Source of the DNA: Symsagittifera roscoffensis
Lineage: Eukaryota > Xenacoelomorpha > Acoela > Convolutidae
Direction of reading: 5' to 3'
Assembly: GCF_963678635.1 (NCBI RefSeq)
Contig: NC_087066.1
Span: forward strand, 37,891,755-37,955,754
Length of the DNA stretch: 64,000 nucleotides
The notes under the pieces: generated by a model
What the model was told of the DNA's origin: nothing
The model's input: only the letters and a program-made list of their open reading frames with translations
Databases searched by the model: none
Part shown: piece after piece, positions 23,195 through 34,305 of the stretch
Numbering within the stretch: position 1 is the first letter of the stretch
How the letters are laid out: every line of letters begins with the position of its first letter
Program-made: the position numbers and the translations under genes

Positions 23195-26100
23195 GTGAAG
23201 ATTGATTGACACCTATCTTCAACAAACACGTCATGTTGATTCTTTAAACATAGCAGGTATCTTAAGAAACTAAACGGTTCCGTGCAAGTAAAACAGAATG
23301 TTACGACCACAGTTATATATGACTGTGAACGCCCCATTTGTCGGTACATAGCAAAAGTTGTTCATAATTTAGTTATTTCTAAGTTATGATTAAAATGAAA
23401 AAACTCAAGTGCTACCCGGGCCGAGGTCCGCGACTAATTTTTCGACTTGGTCGCGGAAATGTTATTGACGGACGACGGACCCAGCATTGTGGCAAGGCGC
23501 TCACTTCGAAATCGTCAGATCGTGTTTCCGATCTCATGCCATGGCAATGATAGTGTGTGAGGATGAGCTCTCACTTGACCTCTAGCTTCAGGTTTAACAC
23601 GGTGGCATCCCTCATTCGCGAAGGACCGAATGCGCGAAAATAAAAATCAGCCAATCAGATTTCAGTAATCTAAGGTTTGGAAAGAAAGTTAACATTTCCA
23701 GGGACTGGAGTATTGAAATTGGTCGAATATAAAAACGGCAGAAATATGGGGTCTTATGCACTAAACGGCCCAAAATTGAATTTTCTACATCGTAAGCTGG
23801 AAATTATGCGATCGAATTTGATTGGGTAATTTTAGCCAATCAAATTCAAGTTAGACGGTCAGGCATTCCGATCAACCTTTCCAGTAGATAAAACTATTAG
23901 CCGAAATTTTCGAAAAGATTGAACTTTGTAAAATAATCAAATTAATTTTGAGTTACTAGTGAAACCTTGCCCAGACAAGAAAAACTTTAAAAACTGGCTT
24001 GACAAAACTGGCTTGTATCATTTTGGCTAATAATTTTATCAGCTTGCAATGGCAGAATTTTAGCCAATCAAATCTTCATTTGAAATGGCAGAAAATGTCG
24101 CTGGAACTTGTTGGCTAATTAGCCAATCAAATTCAACCACATTAATTTCAGTTCAAGAGATGTAGAATCATACTTTTAGGCCGTTTAGTGCATAAGACCC
24201 GAAATATGCCAAATTTTCAAATTTTCATTGAACGGCGCAAAATTGGGACAAATTTTACATTTCAAGGGTTTCGTAGTGAAAGAAGCAAAATATTGCTTCA
24301 TTTAATTAAATTTAACTGAACGGCAATTATTTCCTTTTAAAAATTGATTTTCGGCTGATTTTGTGTTCGGTCCTTGGCCCACAGGTTTTTTCGCCCATTC
24401 GGTCTTTCGCGCATGAGAATAGCCCCCGTTTACCACAGCCTGACCAACTTCGGCTGCACTAGTGGTACCACGTAAAAATTCTAGACGCAAACAAACGATT
24501 TTAAGTCGCAAAAAAAGAGCTTCGCTAAACACAGTCTGCAATGTGTGGAGATAATACAAATGGACCATTCTCGACAGGACTGTTAAGGCCTAATGAGAGC
24601 TCCTCTGCGATTCGCAGGAACCACATTATAAATCCGCGACCAAAACCCATAGTCTGGACAGGGTTTTCAGTCGCGGACAAACTCTGGAAATACCGTATCT
24701 CGGCCGAAAAACTCGTCGCGGAATGGTCGAAAAGTTAGTCGCGGCGGCGGTCGAAAATTAGTTGCAAAGAAATCTGACAAGTGAGGGTTCTCACTGATTT
24801 TCTCTGCACAAAAACTATGGACGAAAAAGAGAAAGAGCAATTTCAATGAGGGGTCAAAAGTGTACTGGACTCGAGAAAACAGCGGTTTGTTGAAATTGCG
24901 TGTTGTGAAAACTGGTGAAAAGTGGGTTTTGAGATTAAACTTGAATTTGCTTTTCTTTTGGCTGCGGTCAAATTGATGAGAAGTAAAAAAAAGTAGCACG
25001 TAAAGTTTAGAATGACAACCGGAAATCAAAACGACGAAAGTAATTTTTTTTTCTCATTTTGACTTAGACTAGGTCAGTAAATATTTGTGAAGAATTTCAT
25101 GACATAAAATTTTGATTCATAATTTTGTACTATTTGCGACTTCCTAATTCTGCTGATTTCCTAGGTTAAAAAGAAAAAATTGGGTGATCCGAATTTCGCG
25201 AATAATCTAAAATATAGTAATAAAAGGTCTATCTACTGGAACGTTAGAATATGTCCAGCGTGTATCTTGGTTTTTCTTTTACCTATCTGATTATCAAACT
25301 GAAATTGAGCAGGACAGTCCTGATGATTTGAAAATTGTCCTCAAACGTGGTTCAGCAAAACTTTACAAGACTCGCTTTCCTTTCCAAGAACGAAGGGCTA
25401 TCGAAATGGGATTGACAAATGGATGGGTCTGAAATTTTGAATAATGTACCAGAGACTGGAGAATATAAATGGGCATTTTGTTCTGATTATCTGGAGGAAG
25501 CCTTTCCAAGATCTACCCGGGCCTTCAAGTTCTCGCTTCTGAGAGATGGAAAGCAGCATTGGAATCGGAAAATGCCACATTGATTTAAAAAATGAGTCAT
25601 GGTCATTGCAGAGATTGCCTGAGGGAATTATACAACTAAAGCAATATTGAATTTGGCTGTTCGAAAAACCTCGATGGAAATTTATTCGCCGGCGACACTT
25701 GTCAAATAATAAATTGATACTTACTGTGCCGCTCACTATGGTATGCAACCAACACCGTTAGAAGATTGTTCTGCATATCGAAATGCGGGCATGGAGGATA
25801 TGTCTAAGGAACAATCAGAAGATGTTGTTCATATTAATGAAATGTTACACAAACTGTACTTCAAGATTCAAAAACCTTCGTTGGTTTGAAACATTGAGCT
25901 AGGAACTGGTACATTATATTAAGATTTTTTCTGGCTCATTTAGGATATGGGGCATAGGTCAGTAAACAGTATTTGTTTGTGAGTAATGTAGTCGAGTCTG
26001 TAGGGTCGGCATGTAAATGGGTATTTTTTTAAAATATTTTCAATAGGAAGGGTTGAAAACAAACTCACATAATGTTTAATTTCAAACTTACATCATGGTT

Positions 26101-29100
26101 TGAGAGAGAAGTGAACAAACTCTTTGATATAAATTTGGCGTCAGATACTGCATGGCTTCTGAAAATGAGGGCTGAATTTGGTGATAATGAGGTAAATTAA
26201 AGTCAAGAATTATGTTGAAAACTTGCGAAACAACTTCAAGTTGACTTATTGTAGGAGTGCTGACATTCCAATGAAAAACTTGGATGATAGAACATCAGCT
26301 GGTACAAAAACTGGAAGAAAATCAAAACTATCGACGTTTAATTGATAGTCTTAGCTTGATGGCATGATATGTAGGATCGGTGATCCTAACACTTTTCGAC
26401 AAACTCATATTTCGTTCGGGAGTTTGCCTTGAGAAATGCCTGCAGTGTAGTGAAGGTTATTGAGTAGTACGTAGCTCGGTATCGACGATTCAATACGATA
26501 AGTAGAAAGTTAAACAAATAGTCATACCCAAAATAAGTTTAAATCTTCGAAGAAATAGTCCCTTCTATGGCGGAAAAAGCAGGTGGAGTAAGATCGGCGG
26601 ACCCCCCCCCCCCCCCCAAATAGGAACTACAGTGGCTAGCTTTATGAAACTCATAGGACGGATTCTAGAGATGATTTGACCCGGGCATGCAAAAAACCAT
26701 ACCCCTCGGACCCCCCGGTCCCAAGTGATAACGGTTCCCGGAAGTGCAAACAGCCCTATCAGAACTCTGTAACTAGCTGTTGGAATGGCACAAAAATATA
26801 AAATATAGTATGTTATAGACTTAGTTGAGGGAAGCTTAAGTTTAGAACCCCAGACCCCCTGGACCCCTGCTTTCGGTGCTGTGCCCTATGCAAATAGACC
26901 CAACCCCGACTTCCGGGAGTCGTTTCTCGGACCCCACTGAACGCAGGGAGCTTAAACTTGGGATAGCATAGGTAGCAACGAGATACATCAGGTAATAAAA
27001 TCTGAGCCAAATCCAGCGGCTGAACCGGAAACTATCAGCACTTTGGAAAACCACCCCTTAAACCGGAAATATGCAATTTACGCAAATTTTTGTGCGAGGG
27101 TATACCGATTTTATGGCGGCATCAGATACTACAACTCATTCCCGAAAAAAGACCCCGGTGGTTGAAACCTCTCGGGCAACTCCTTCCGGTGTTAATAGCC
27201 TATTCCCGGGAAAAGTGATAATGGACCCTAAAAATGGGATAAATTTAGAAGTATTTACGGGATATGGATGAAACTTGGTAGGCAGGACTCCTATGGAATT
27301 CTAAACCCGAATATGGAAGATTGACCCCGGGTGACCCCGGGGTGACCTCAAATTGACCTTTGGGTGTTTAGGACCAAATTTGTATAGAAAACCTCGGGAT
27401 TAACACCGGCAAGTGGCGTATTCTCCAACCCCAACTCTTGGGAATGAGATTCGGTCGCCCTACTAATATTTGGGAGGGAACTTACCTTTTGGGAAAGAAA
27501 TGAGAAGCTGAATGAGATATCACTTATACGTTGTATCGTTGAAGTAATGGAACTAATTAAAATGGACTTGGCAAACATTGGTTTCAACTTAGCTTGGCGA
27601 GTCAGCTAATAATAGAATATCAATCAGGGTAAAAGAAAAGTAGTCCCAGAAGAAAATGGGAGTAACAGGAGAGTAGCATGGGAGGTAGGTCTGCGAAATA
27701 GCACGAACGAAAAGAGTATTTACTTAGCTCCCCGGAAGTAGTTTTTTCGGCACGATTTGACCCTTAATAAGCGAATTACGTTCCCCTGATAGCTAGAAGG
27801 TCGGGATTGGAATAGAGTATCAATCGGAATTTTAGATGCTAAGGATGAGTTAGCGACCCAGGAAAAGGGTCTTCCCCTACACCTGGGAGGTTGGAACGTT
27901 AAAGGGATAATTAAATAAAAACCTTTGGAAGATTGGCTAATTAAACATAACTCGGTTTGGAGGTGAAGCTGGACTTGATATTTGCACAACTTAGTTAGAG
28001 ATGCCTATAATGAACTTGGAACTTAATACTAGTGTCGTCAGAGGAAGAATTCAGTTAAGACCTTGCGAAATTGGTACCAAAGTAAATGTCAGGACTTGTA
28101 GGGACGACATAACTCTAACTATAACTAAAACTCAAATAGACAATTTTTATAGAGAGTAGCAAGTAACCTACCCTTAGGCCGAACAATTATTTCTAAATAG
28201 AAGAGTAGTTGGTTCTCAGTCAGAAAGAGAACAATTGTTTCTAAATAGAAGAGTAGTTGGTTCTCAGTCAGAGAGAGAACAATTGGAGCTATTATCAAGA
28301 GTAGTTGGTTCTCAGTTAGCTAGAGAACAAAGATATCTAGTACTGATATTAGTTGGGTTCTCAATAGCTAGAAAACCAGGAATCGCAAAGCAAAGATTTC
28401 AGTCAAAGTACCTCAACGGAATAGTGATCCTCAGTGACACTATTAATTTTAGCAGGTCGGACTGCGAGGTTGTGTGGAATTACTGTGTGTAATTCAATAC
28501 TTAGGATTCTCTAGAGAAGAGAGAATTGTTGGCCAAGTTATTTGGAACTCAAATGGCAATTAGGTAATTGTGTTGGTTGATTGCGGGCCCTTTCCTTTTG
28601 ATCAGATTACTAGATTATATTCGGGCAGCCTAGAGCCTTCTGTATTTGGACCAATATTTATCTGAATTTAATTACTACTGGAAATTCTTGCGATCGGCGA
28701 GAGTGAGCAAGACAGCCTCAATAGCAGCATAAAGAGGGGCAAGTAACAGAGTACCGTACAGAATAGTTGCCACCAACGGGATTGTGGATAGTAGTGAATC
28801 ACGTTTGCCCCGCTGAATTCATTACCAGAGGAACCACTTTGCGGTGCCGTTAAGTTAGAGAGTGTGAACGGACCTAGAGAAGCAATCCCCGAAATCTACA
28901 TAATAGACCAGAAGTTTCCTTTGCAGCACAGCGATTGGGTCATTCATTTGAACTAAAAAACAACTCAAGAACATAGGATTTTTGCAAACAGAGTCCTAAG
29001 GTACCTGACAGTTACGAAAACAATGGTACTGATATACAGGAAAAAAAATTTACTGGTAAAAATTTAGATGTATTCTCAGACGCTGAGTAATAGCAAACTG

Positions 29101-32100
29101 GGCAACCGAAAAAGAAGTGGATTCTTTTTGAGATTGAAGTACAATTCCGACTGCATAATTTGGTCAAATAAAATCCAGACAAGCATTGCGATATCGACCG
29201 CAGAAGTGGAAGTTTCCGCTTGTGTGGCAACAAATCAGGACTTTTCCCCGTATCTAGATTACTAGTAGAGTTGTTAAAGAAAATAGATTTTACTGTCAGT
29301 TTGCGTGTTGGCAGTCAAGTGTATAGTGCATTGAGCAAACATACGATGCACCAGATTAGGATAAAGCATTGCGCTTTTAAGACGCATTTTTTGCACGCTT
29401 TTTGTGAAAAAGAGGAGAGTAGTATTGAGTACTTGTCTACTGGTGACATGCCAGCAAGTTTGCTGACTAAGTCCCTTTTGGGTGTAAAGAACCACATATT
29501 TCAATTTTGAGTTCTTGTGACATTTATGATGAATCATAATCGTCAATTGTTTGATAGAATTAAATTGCCACCTAAATTAGAACCAACATAATATATGAAA
29601 AAACACTTACATAGACCATTGCGCGTGAAATCTTGCTTTAGAACGCGTGGTTTGAGCGATTTCTTATGCAATTGCTCTTAATCTAAAATCTTGCTTCAGA
29701 ATAAAAGATTTGAGCTGTTTTTGAGCCATTTGTTAATAAAACACTCAAAAATTTGATTAATGTTGAGCAGTTAATGTTGAGAAACCACTCAAAAACCATT
29801 CTAATTTTTTGAGAAATTTTTCAAAATAAACTGCTCAAAAACAGCTCAAATAACTTCAAAACATGCAGGGTTTTTTTAAAATAAACCGCTCATACCTTTT
29901 TTAAGTTTAAGTGAAAACCGCTCTAACCATTTGAATTTTGAGGGGTTTTTAAGCGGAAACTCGACCTGGGTTAATTAATAACTATTTTTGAGCTTGAAAT
30001 CATTTGATTGTTATTATGATTTTTTTCATTTCAGGACAGAAGTCTAATGCTAGTAAGATTGGGGAACTGAACAGACTGAAAATGGAGGAACTGTTGCCGC
30101 ACGTCGCGCTCAGTCGAACCTTTTCAACAGACTATCAAGTGCCTGACTCGGCCGCAACTGCATTTGCAATTTTATCAGGTAGAGAGGTTTGCTGGTCCAA
30201 GTATGATAACTAGGTCTGTATTGGGCGTGTCTCTGAAGAATAATATTTAAGCTTAAAATCGTCCGAAACAGGGTAAGCCCTTTGTTAAATTTTGTACATA
30301 AAATTTCTGAAAAACTTGCGGTAACCATCTTTCATATTTGCTTTTTAAGGGACCCAACTATTTATCTGCGCCGATTTGTGAAAGTCGGGAAAATTTTGCT
30401 CAAAACAAGTGATATTGCCAAGAAAAAAGTGAAATTGCCAGATAGCTTTTTTTATTTAAGTTGGTATGACACTTTTTGACTAGCCATTTTTGACGGAACT
30501 TTTTTATATCATTCAAAAAATATTGTTGTCTTGAGCTTAAATTTGAAAAAAAAATTGCACCTCGATGATTTTTCCTTAAAGTTATGGAGGGTGTAAAGAT
30601 TGCCATTTTGAACGATTCGAGACAATAAACGCGCGATATATTTAGCGCTTATAACACCTAAGCAAAGTTTTCATCCATCTTAGAAATCATTCCAAATTGG
30701 TCGAAACAAGCTAATTTGCAACAATTAAATTTTTACTAGGAGCGTAATATATCACTTTGTACTCTATAAGGCGTGTGGGGGATAATTTTCACAAAAAGTC
30801 TCAAATTAAAAAAAATTGCATTTTTTACATTCAATTTTTTTAAGTTATTACTGCTCCATAGACCTTAAAAGGCGGTAGGAACATTTAAGGTTTTGCCCTG
30901 ATACGAGCAGTTTTGTTGAGAATTTCAAAAAGTTGGAAAGGGTAGAATTAAACAAAATTTTTGCATGGAAAATCAAAAACTTTCACAAAACTTTAGCATG
31001 AAAAATCTATTTCTCGGAAAGAGTTTGATGTTTTAAGGTTTTCTGAATATGAAATTTGTTCAAATTTGCTAAATTGCGCTTTGTTCCGACTTTCGAAGTA
31101 AACCGAATATTTATGCTCGGGGTGGTTTTTTATTCAGTCAATTTTCGCCAATCAAAATAACAGTTTTCAAAAAAAATTATACCCCATCGAAGATATTGAC
31201 TTTTCCTGAGTTCAAATTTATTCAAATATTTCACTCCGATTATTTTTTGTAAAGTTCCTGGCGTTTAAAAAATGCCAAATTGGCCATGTTCTGGGCTATA
31301 TTATGCGCGCTTTGAAGAGTTTATCCCTAATGCTGAGAACGTAACGCGAATTATTTATGCGTGGCGAAATATCCCGCACAACAAAATTGTTCCAAATTGA
31401 TTTGAGGCTAGATAATTTGTCGTAATAATTTTATACGACTCAAAATTTTGATGTTAAGTTATGGGGGTTTAATCCGTCCTAGAAACTTTTCCAAATTGGT
31501 TGAAATAAGCTCATTTGCCACAATTAATTTGTTACAAGGAGCAAAATCTATCACTTTGTGTTTGATATGGCGTGTGGGGTGATGGTTTTCACAAAACTCT
31601 CAAATTTTATAACAAAAAATTTTCATTTTAATTTATTATTTTTATTTTTTTTTAATGTTATCACTGCTCCAGAGATCTTGAAAGGTAGTCGGAATTTTCA
31701 GGGCTTCGCCCTATTACAAGCAATTTTGTAACGTTTTGCTCCTTATAATAGGAGAACCACAAAGCACCAGTAAAATATTGACCAAACTTTAGATCTACCT
31801 TGTAATAGTAAATAGACCGAATTTTAGTTATTATTTTTGAGTGTTTTTTTTTTAAAAATCTGCTTATAAAGGTATTAAAACTAACTCGGCCACCCTCGGG
31901 TTCAGTGGAGGGTCCGTCTCGAAGGGTCAATGTGGGTCGGGAGTGAACCCCCTGCCGACAATAGCGGACCACGTGAAGAAACTTGGCAAGCGAGTGGGGG
32001 TGGTGACAACTGCCAGGGTGACTCATGCTACCCCTGCAGCACTCTACGCAAAGACGGAAGATAGAGACTGGGAAGGAAACTCACCAGATGGCTGCAAAGG

Positions 32101-34213
32101 TAAGCTTCACAAGCCGGTTTTTGAAGTTTTTCTTAGAAAAGTCACGCAAAATTTTCAAAACTTGCAAAATCTGGACAACCGAAAGTTATCAGAGACAAAA
32201 AAAGCAGATTTTCTTTAAAGCGTTTCGAACTAGTCTGCAAAATTGGTAAAAATTTGAGTGAGTTAAGCAAATGAGGGTCTTGAAGTGACCTTTTGTGATA
32301 TACTTTTAGATATCGCTATACAGTTAATGGAGCAGCAAAAAACAGGACTGATTGACGTAATTCTGGGCGGAGGTCTCAAGAACTTCATGCCCAAAGATCA
32401 AAAAACCCACTTTAATGGAACATCTGAACGGAACGATTCCAGAAACCTTGTAGCAACTTGGGAAAACGATGGCGGAAAAGTCGTATATGACATTGACGAA
32501 CTTACAAACGTGGAGGCTAATGATTTGCCCGTTCTCGGATTATTTGCCGACTCTCATATGGGTTACGACGCGCTTCGTCGTAGTAGTTCGAAGGAGCCAA
32601 CTCTTCAGAGTATGACAACAAAAGCTATTAAGCTCTTGGTTGAAAATAACGAAGACGGGTTCTTTTTGTTAGTGGAGGGGGCGAGAATAGACCATGGACA
32701 GCATGCAAATAAACCTTACTTGACCCTAACAGAAGGTAAACATTTTGACGTTAAAAAAGTCAAAAAATTTTTTTCTATGTTTTTGGCTGTAACGAGTAAC
32801 GTGCCGAATCGAACCCCCCGTCCTCAATTCTGGTTGCCATTTTTTCCAAAGGGTACTATTTTACGAGATCCCCTTTTGTAGAATCCTCTTCTTTCTAGAT
32901 ATCCTTCCAAAAAAGCCCAGAACGTTATTTTTGTATAAAAAATTTACGTGCCGCGCACAATTTTTTGCCAAAATAGGATCTTTATAAGTTCTTCGGGAGG
33001 GCTAAAAAAATCAAAATGATCGAACCGTAAATTTTTTTTTATAATTTGGTTTTGAAAAAATAATGTTATCTTTTTTGAGAAACTAGGAAATTTTTACAAA
33101 TGTGAGTTCTTTTTTGAAAATCATTTTAAATTTATAATCATAATTTATCTTGGTCAAAATAAAAAAATCTGAAAAATGCCGTCGACTAATTCGTATTTTG
33201 CTGTTATTCAGTTTTTCGAGGCGTTTAGAAAAGTATACTAGAGCGCAGGGGCGGATTTATGGGGGTGAGATCGGACGCCGGTCGCCCGGACCACCTTAGG
33301 GGCTCCATCCCCTGGCTACCCAAAGAGCCCCCCTTTGGTACTATTTTAAGACCTCCATTTTTAACTGACCGACCCGAAAAGTTTTCTAAAATGCTAACTT
33401 TTAGAAGGGATAGTGATTCGCTCCTTGCTAGATCCGCCCGTGCTAGAGCGTGTTTTGGTGCATTGGAAAGACTTCTTTGAACAATTGTAAGTTTGTCGTT
33501 AACATGGATCGAGGCCTGGGAAGAAATTTAAACCACCCACGAGGAACATTTATGTCGATCAATTTTAACTTAAAGTCAACATAAATCTGATTGTAAAATG
33601 GGCGCCAAAGCTAAGTATTTGAGGGTTAGATAAGCATCATAAAATGCATATGTTCAAGAACCGATTTGAACCACCTGTTTTTGTTTCAGCGGATGCCTTT
33701 GATCAGACTATAAAAGCTGTAGTTGACCGAGTCAATTTAGAAGAGACTTTGGTCATTGTGACTGCGGACCATTCTCACTCATTCAGTATTTCTGGATACC
33801 CAACATTGAACAACCCAATTTTGGGTACAAACCACATGAATCAATCCACTTTAACTTACGGATCTGGTCCCAACTCTCAAGATCCGAGCTCAAAACATCC
33901 GAACAACATAAACGAACATCAACCAGAGTACAAATACCCCTCGGCGCTTAATGGATCTCAAGGAAGTCATGGCGGGGAAGATGTTTTGATATTCGCCGAC
34001 GGACCTATGGCCCATATGTTTAGGGGCGTGAGAATGCAGACATACATTGGGGCCATAATGCAATACGCGACTTGCAGTGGTAAATACGAGGATAGTTGTC
34101 CAATCGTCAGAAAGGGGGATATAAGATCCGAATCTTTAAAAAGCACAAACAAAGGGAATCAGATTAAATCTCATTTCGCCATGCTTGTAGCCTTTTTACT
34201 CTTCTCTTTTTGA
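22927..34213 (+). CDS. ALPL: Alkaline phosphatase, 5 exons, 529 residues
   Basis: Exons 22927-23194, 30035-30178, 31872-32099, 32310-32735 and 33690-34213 join at phase-1 junctions and sum to 1590 bases (530 codons with stop). The enzyme hydrolyses phosphate monoesters at alkaline pH on the outer cell surface. Residues 1-21 form a signal peptide. Visible active-site motifs are FIGDGYG (metal Asp75), VPDSAATAF (nucleophile Ser128), THATPAA (His189, Thr191), EDRDWE (phosphate-binding Arg202), VEGARIDHGQH (Glu336, Asp341, His345), VTADHSH (Asp382, His383) and SHGGEDV (His449). Length matches animal tissue-nonspecific enzymes (about 524). The C-terminus, HFAMLVAFLLFSF, is hydrophobic with no charged tail, as for a GPI signal. 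No key residue is missing, so the gene looks functional despite transposons in three of its four introns. Confidence 0.95.
23428..24744. mobile_element. Possible composite insertion with inverted ends
   Basis: CCGCGACTAATTTTTCGAC at 23428-23446 matches 24726-24744 in reverse at 18 of 19 positions, and additional TCGCGG blocks lie near both ends. The 1.3 kb between includes the hAT-like MITE at 23749-24200 and SINE-like fragments near 23500 and 24450. The outer pair may be the ends of an older element. Confidence 0.45.
23749..24200. mobile_element. MITE, 22-bp perfect TIRs and 8-bp target duplication
   Basis: Begins GGGTCTTATGCACTAAAC and ends with the exact complement; the perfect pairing runs 22 bases and continues imperfectly through TTCTACATC. 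It is flanked on both sides by GAAATATG, an 8-base target duplication, the size made by hAT and a few other superfamilies. The interior repeats TTAGCCAATCAAATTCA several times and has no open frame. It lies in intron 1 of the alkaline phosphatase gene. Confidence 0.88.
25220..26340 (+). pseudogene. Ty1/copia pol relic, 5' part, in intron 1
   Basis: An open frame from about 25225 to 25430 (WFFFYLSDYQTEIEQDS) is followed in other frames by WAFCSDYLEEAFPRS, then RWKAALESENATLI and WSLQRLPEGI, the linker and start of a copia reverse transcriptase. Near 26075-26330 FDINLASDTAWLLKMR and RSADIPMKNLDD match the later part of that domain. Many stops and frameshifts are present and the YxDD region could not be traced. 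It is on the same strand as the host gene. Confidence 0.65.
27343..27359 (-). promoter_or_regulatory. Perfect DR5 nuclear-receptor half-site pair
   Basis: On the minus strand AGGTCA is followed by the five bases ATTTG and a second AGGTCA, the consensus spacing bound by retinoic acid receptor/RXR dimers. Two further TGACC copies lie just upstream at 27322 and 27332. It sits inside the nested element in intron 1 of the alkaline phosphatase gene. Function is untested and a chance origin is possible. Confidence 0.4.
28185..28380. repeat. 48-bp minisatellite, about four units
   Basis: AAGAGTAGTTGGTTCTCAGT starts at 28201, 28249 and 28297, and a diverged unit (TTAGTTGGGTTCTCAATAG) follows near 28348. 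The units encode VVGSQ-like repeats in one frame, as the period is a multiple of three, but no gene context supports translation. Confidence 0.8.
28905..29512 (+). pseudogene. Ty1/copia RNase H relic
   Basis: Reads FANRVLRYLTVTK, then SDAE, IIWSNKIQTSIAISTAEVE and, in another frame, LLVELLKKIDFTVSLRVGSQ, HTMHQIRIKHCAFKTHFLH and LSTGDMPASLLTKSL, the ordered signature of the copia RNase H domain and pol C-terminus. There are stops (for example the TAG at 29066) and frameshifts near 29260. It probably completes the relic that starts at 25220. No LTRs were recognised. Confidence 0.85.
29700..29900. repeat. Short foldback rich in GCTCAAAAA
   Basis: GAGCTGTTTTTGAGCC near 29712 pairs with GCTCAAAAACAGCTC near 29836, with further pairing inside. 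Several half-copies of CGCTCAAA follow to about 29945. It is a low-complexity hairpin in intron 1. Confidence 0.5.
30035..30178 (+). CDS. ALPL: Alkaline phosphatase exon 2
   Basis: Acceptor TTTCATTTCAG, donor TCA G|GTAGAG. Contains the nucleophile motif VPDSAATAF. Codes residues 90-137 plus one base. Confidence 0.93.
30460..30920 (+). mobile_element. Helentron-like copy in intron 2
   Basis: Matches the complete copy at 43985-44518 from TTTTTGACTAGCCATTTTTG through AACGCGCGATATATTT and GGCGTGTGGGGGAT to GCCCTGATACGAGCAG. The 5' terminal repeat is missing or unrecognisable. Confidence 0.7.
31080..31730 (+). mobile_element. Second Helentron-like copy in intron 2
   Basis: Begins TTGTTCCGACTTTCGAAG and ends GGGCTTCGCCCTATTACAAG, the same orientation as the copy 160 bases upstream. 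The middle is diverged and about 100 bases longer than the standard form. Confidence 0.7.
31872..32099 (+). CDS. ALPL: Alkaline phosphatase exon 3
   Basis: Acceptor CTTATAAAG, donor AAA G|GTAAGC. Encodes GKRVGVVTTARVTHATPAA and the phosphate-binding EDRDWE. The acceptor was chosen because it restores SG-IKTN in phase 1. Confidence 0.9.
32310..32735 (+). CDS. ALPL: Alkaline phosphatase exon 4
   Basis: Acceptor ATACTTTTAG, donor GAA G|GTAAAC. Encodes DVILGGGLKNFMP and the zinc/magnesium motif LLVEGARIDHGQH. Confidence 0.93.
33246..33442. mobile_element. hAT-like MITE with exact 8-bp duplication, intron 4
   Basis: 197 bases bounded by CAGGGGCGGAT and ATCCGCCCGTG (10 of 11 paired) and flanked on both sides by CTAGAGCG. 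The interior is GC-richer than its surroundings and contains ACCACCTTAGGGGCTCC; it has no coding role. The perfect duplication suggests a fairly young insertion. Confidence 0.9.
33690..34213 (+). CDS. ALPL: Alkaline phosphatase exon 5
   Basis: Acceptor TTTTTGTTTCAG. Encodes VTADHSH, the SHGGEDV zinc histidine, FADGPMAHMFRGV and the hydrophobic C-terminus, ending at a TGA (34211-34213). Confidence 0.95.
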
Positions 34214-34299
34214 AAAAACTACAAATTGAAACTGATAATTTTATTATTTCCGTTTTTAGGCTAAAAAAGTTGCGGCTGTTTGTATTATTAATTGTTCAC

Positions 34300-34305
34300 A
34301 ATAAA
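34300..34305 (+). terminator. Candidate polyadenylation signal AATAAA
   Basis: The first AATAAA after the alkaline phosphatase stop codon lies 87 bases downstream, a reasonable 3' UTR length. No transcript evidence is available. Confidence 0.5.

Larger units (their letters stand above)
26345..28900. mobile_element. Unrecognised element probably nested in the copia relic
   Basis: This block separates the reverse transcriptase and RNase H parts of the copia relic and differs in composition, with many CCCCGG and TTCCCGG patches and a C16 run at 26602-26617. It has coding-like fragments: KVIMDPKNGINLEVFTGYG near 27220, FWERNEKLNEISLIRCIVEV near 27500 and LELNTSVVRGRIQLRPCE near 28020. None matches a family I know. 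It may be a second, decayed retroelement inserted into the first. Confidence 0.35.

Noticed and set aside
24541-25029. Frames on both strands near the right end of the intron 1 insertion
   Set aside because: They overlap an inverted-repeat element and lack any recognised domain.
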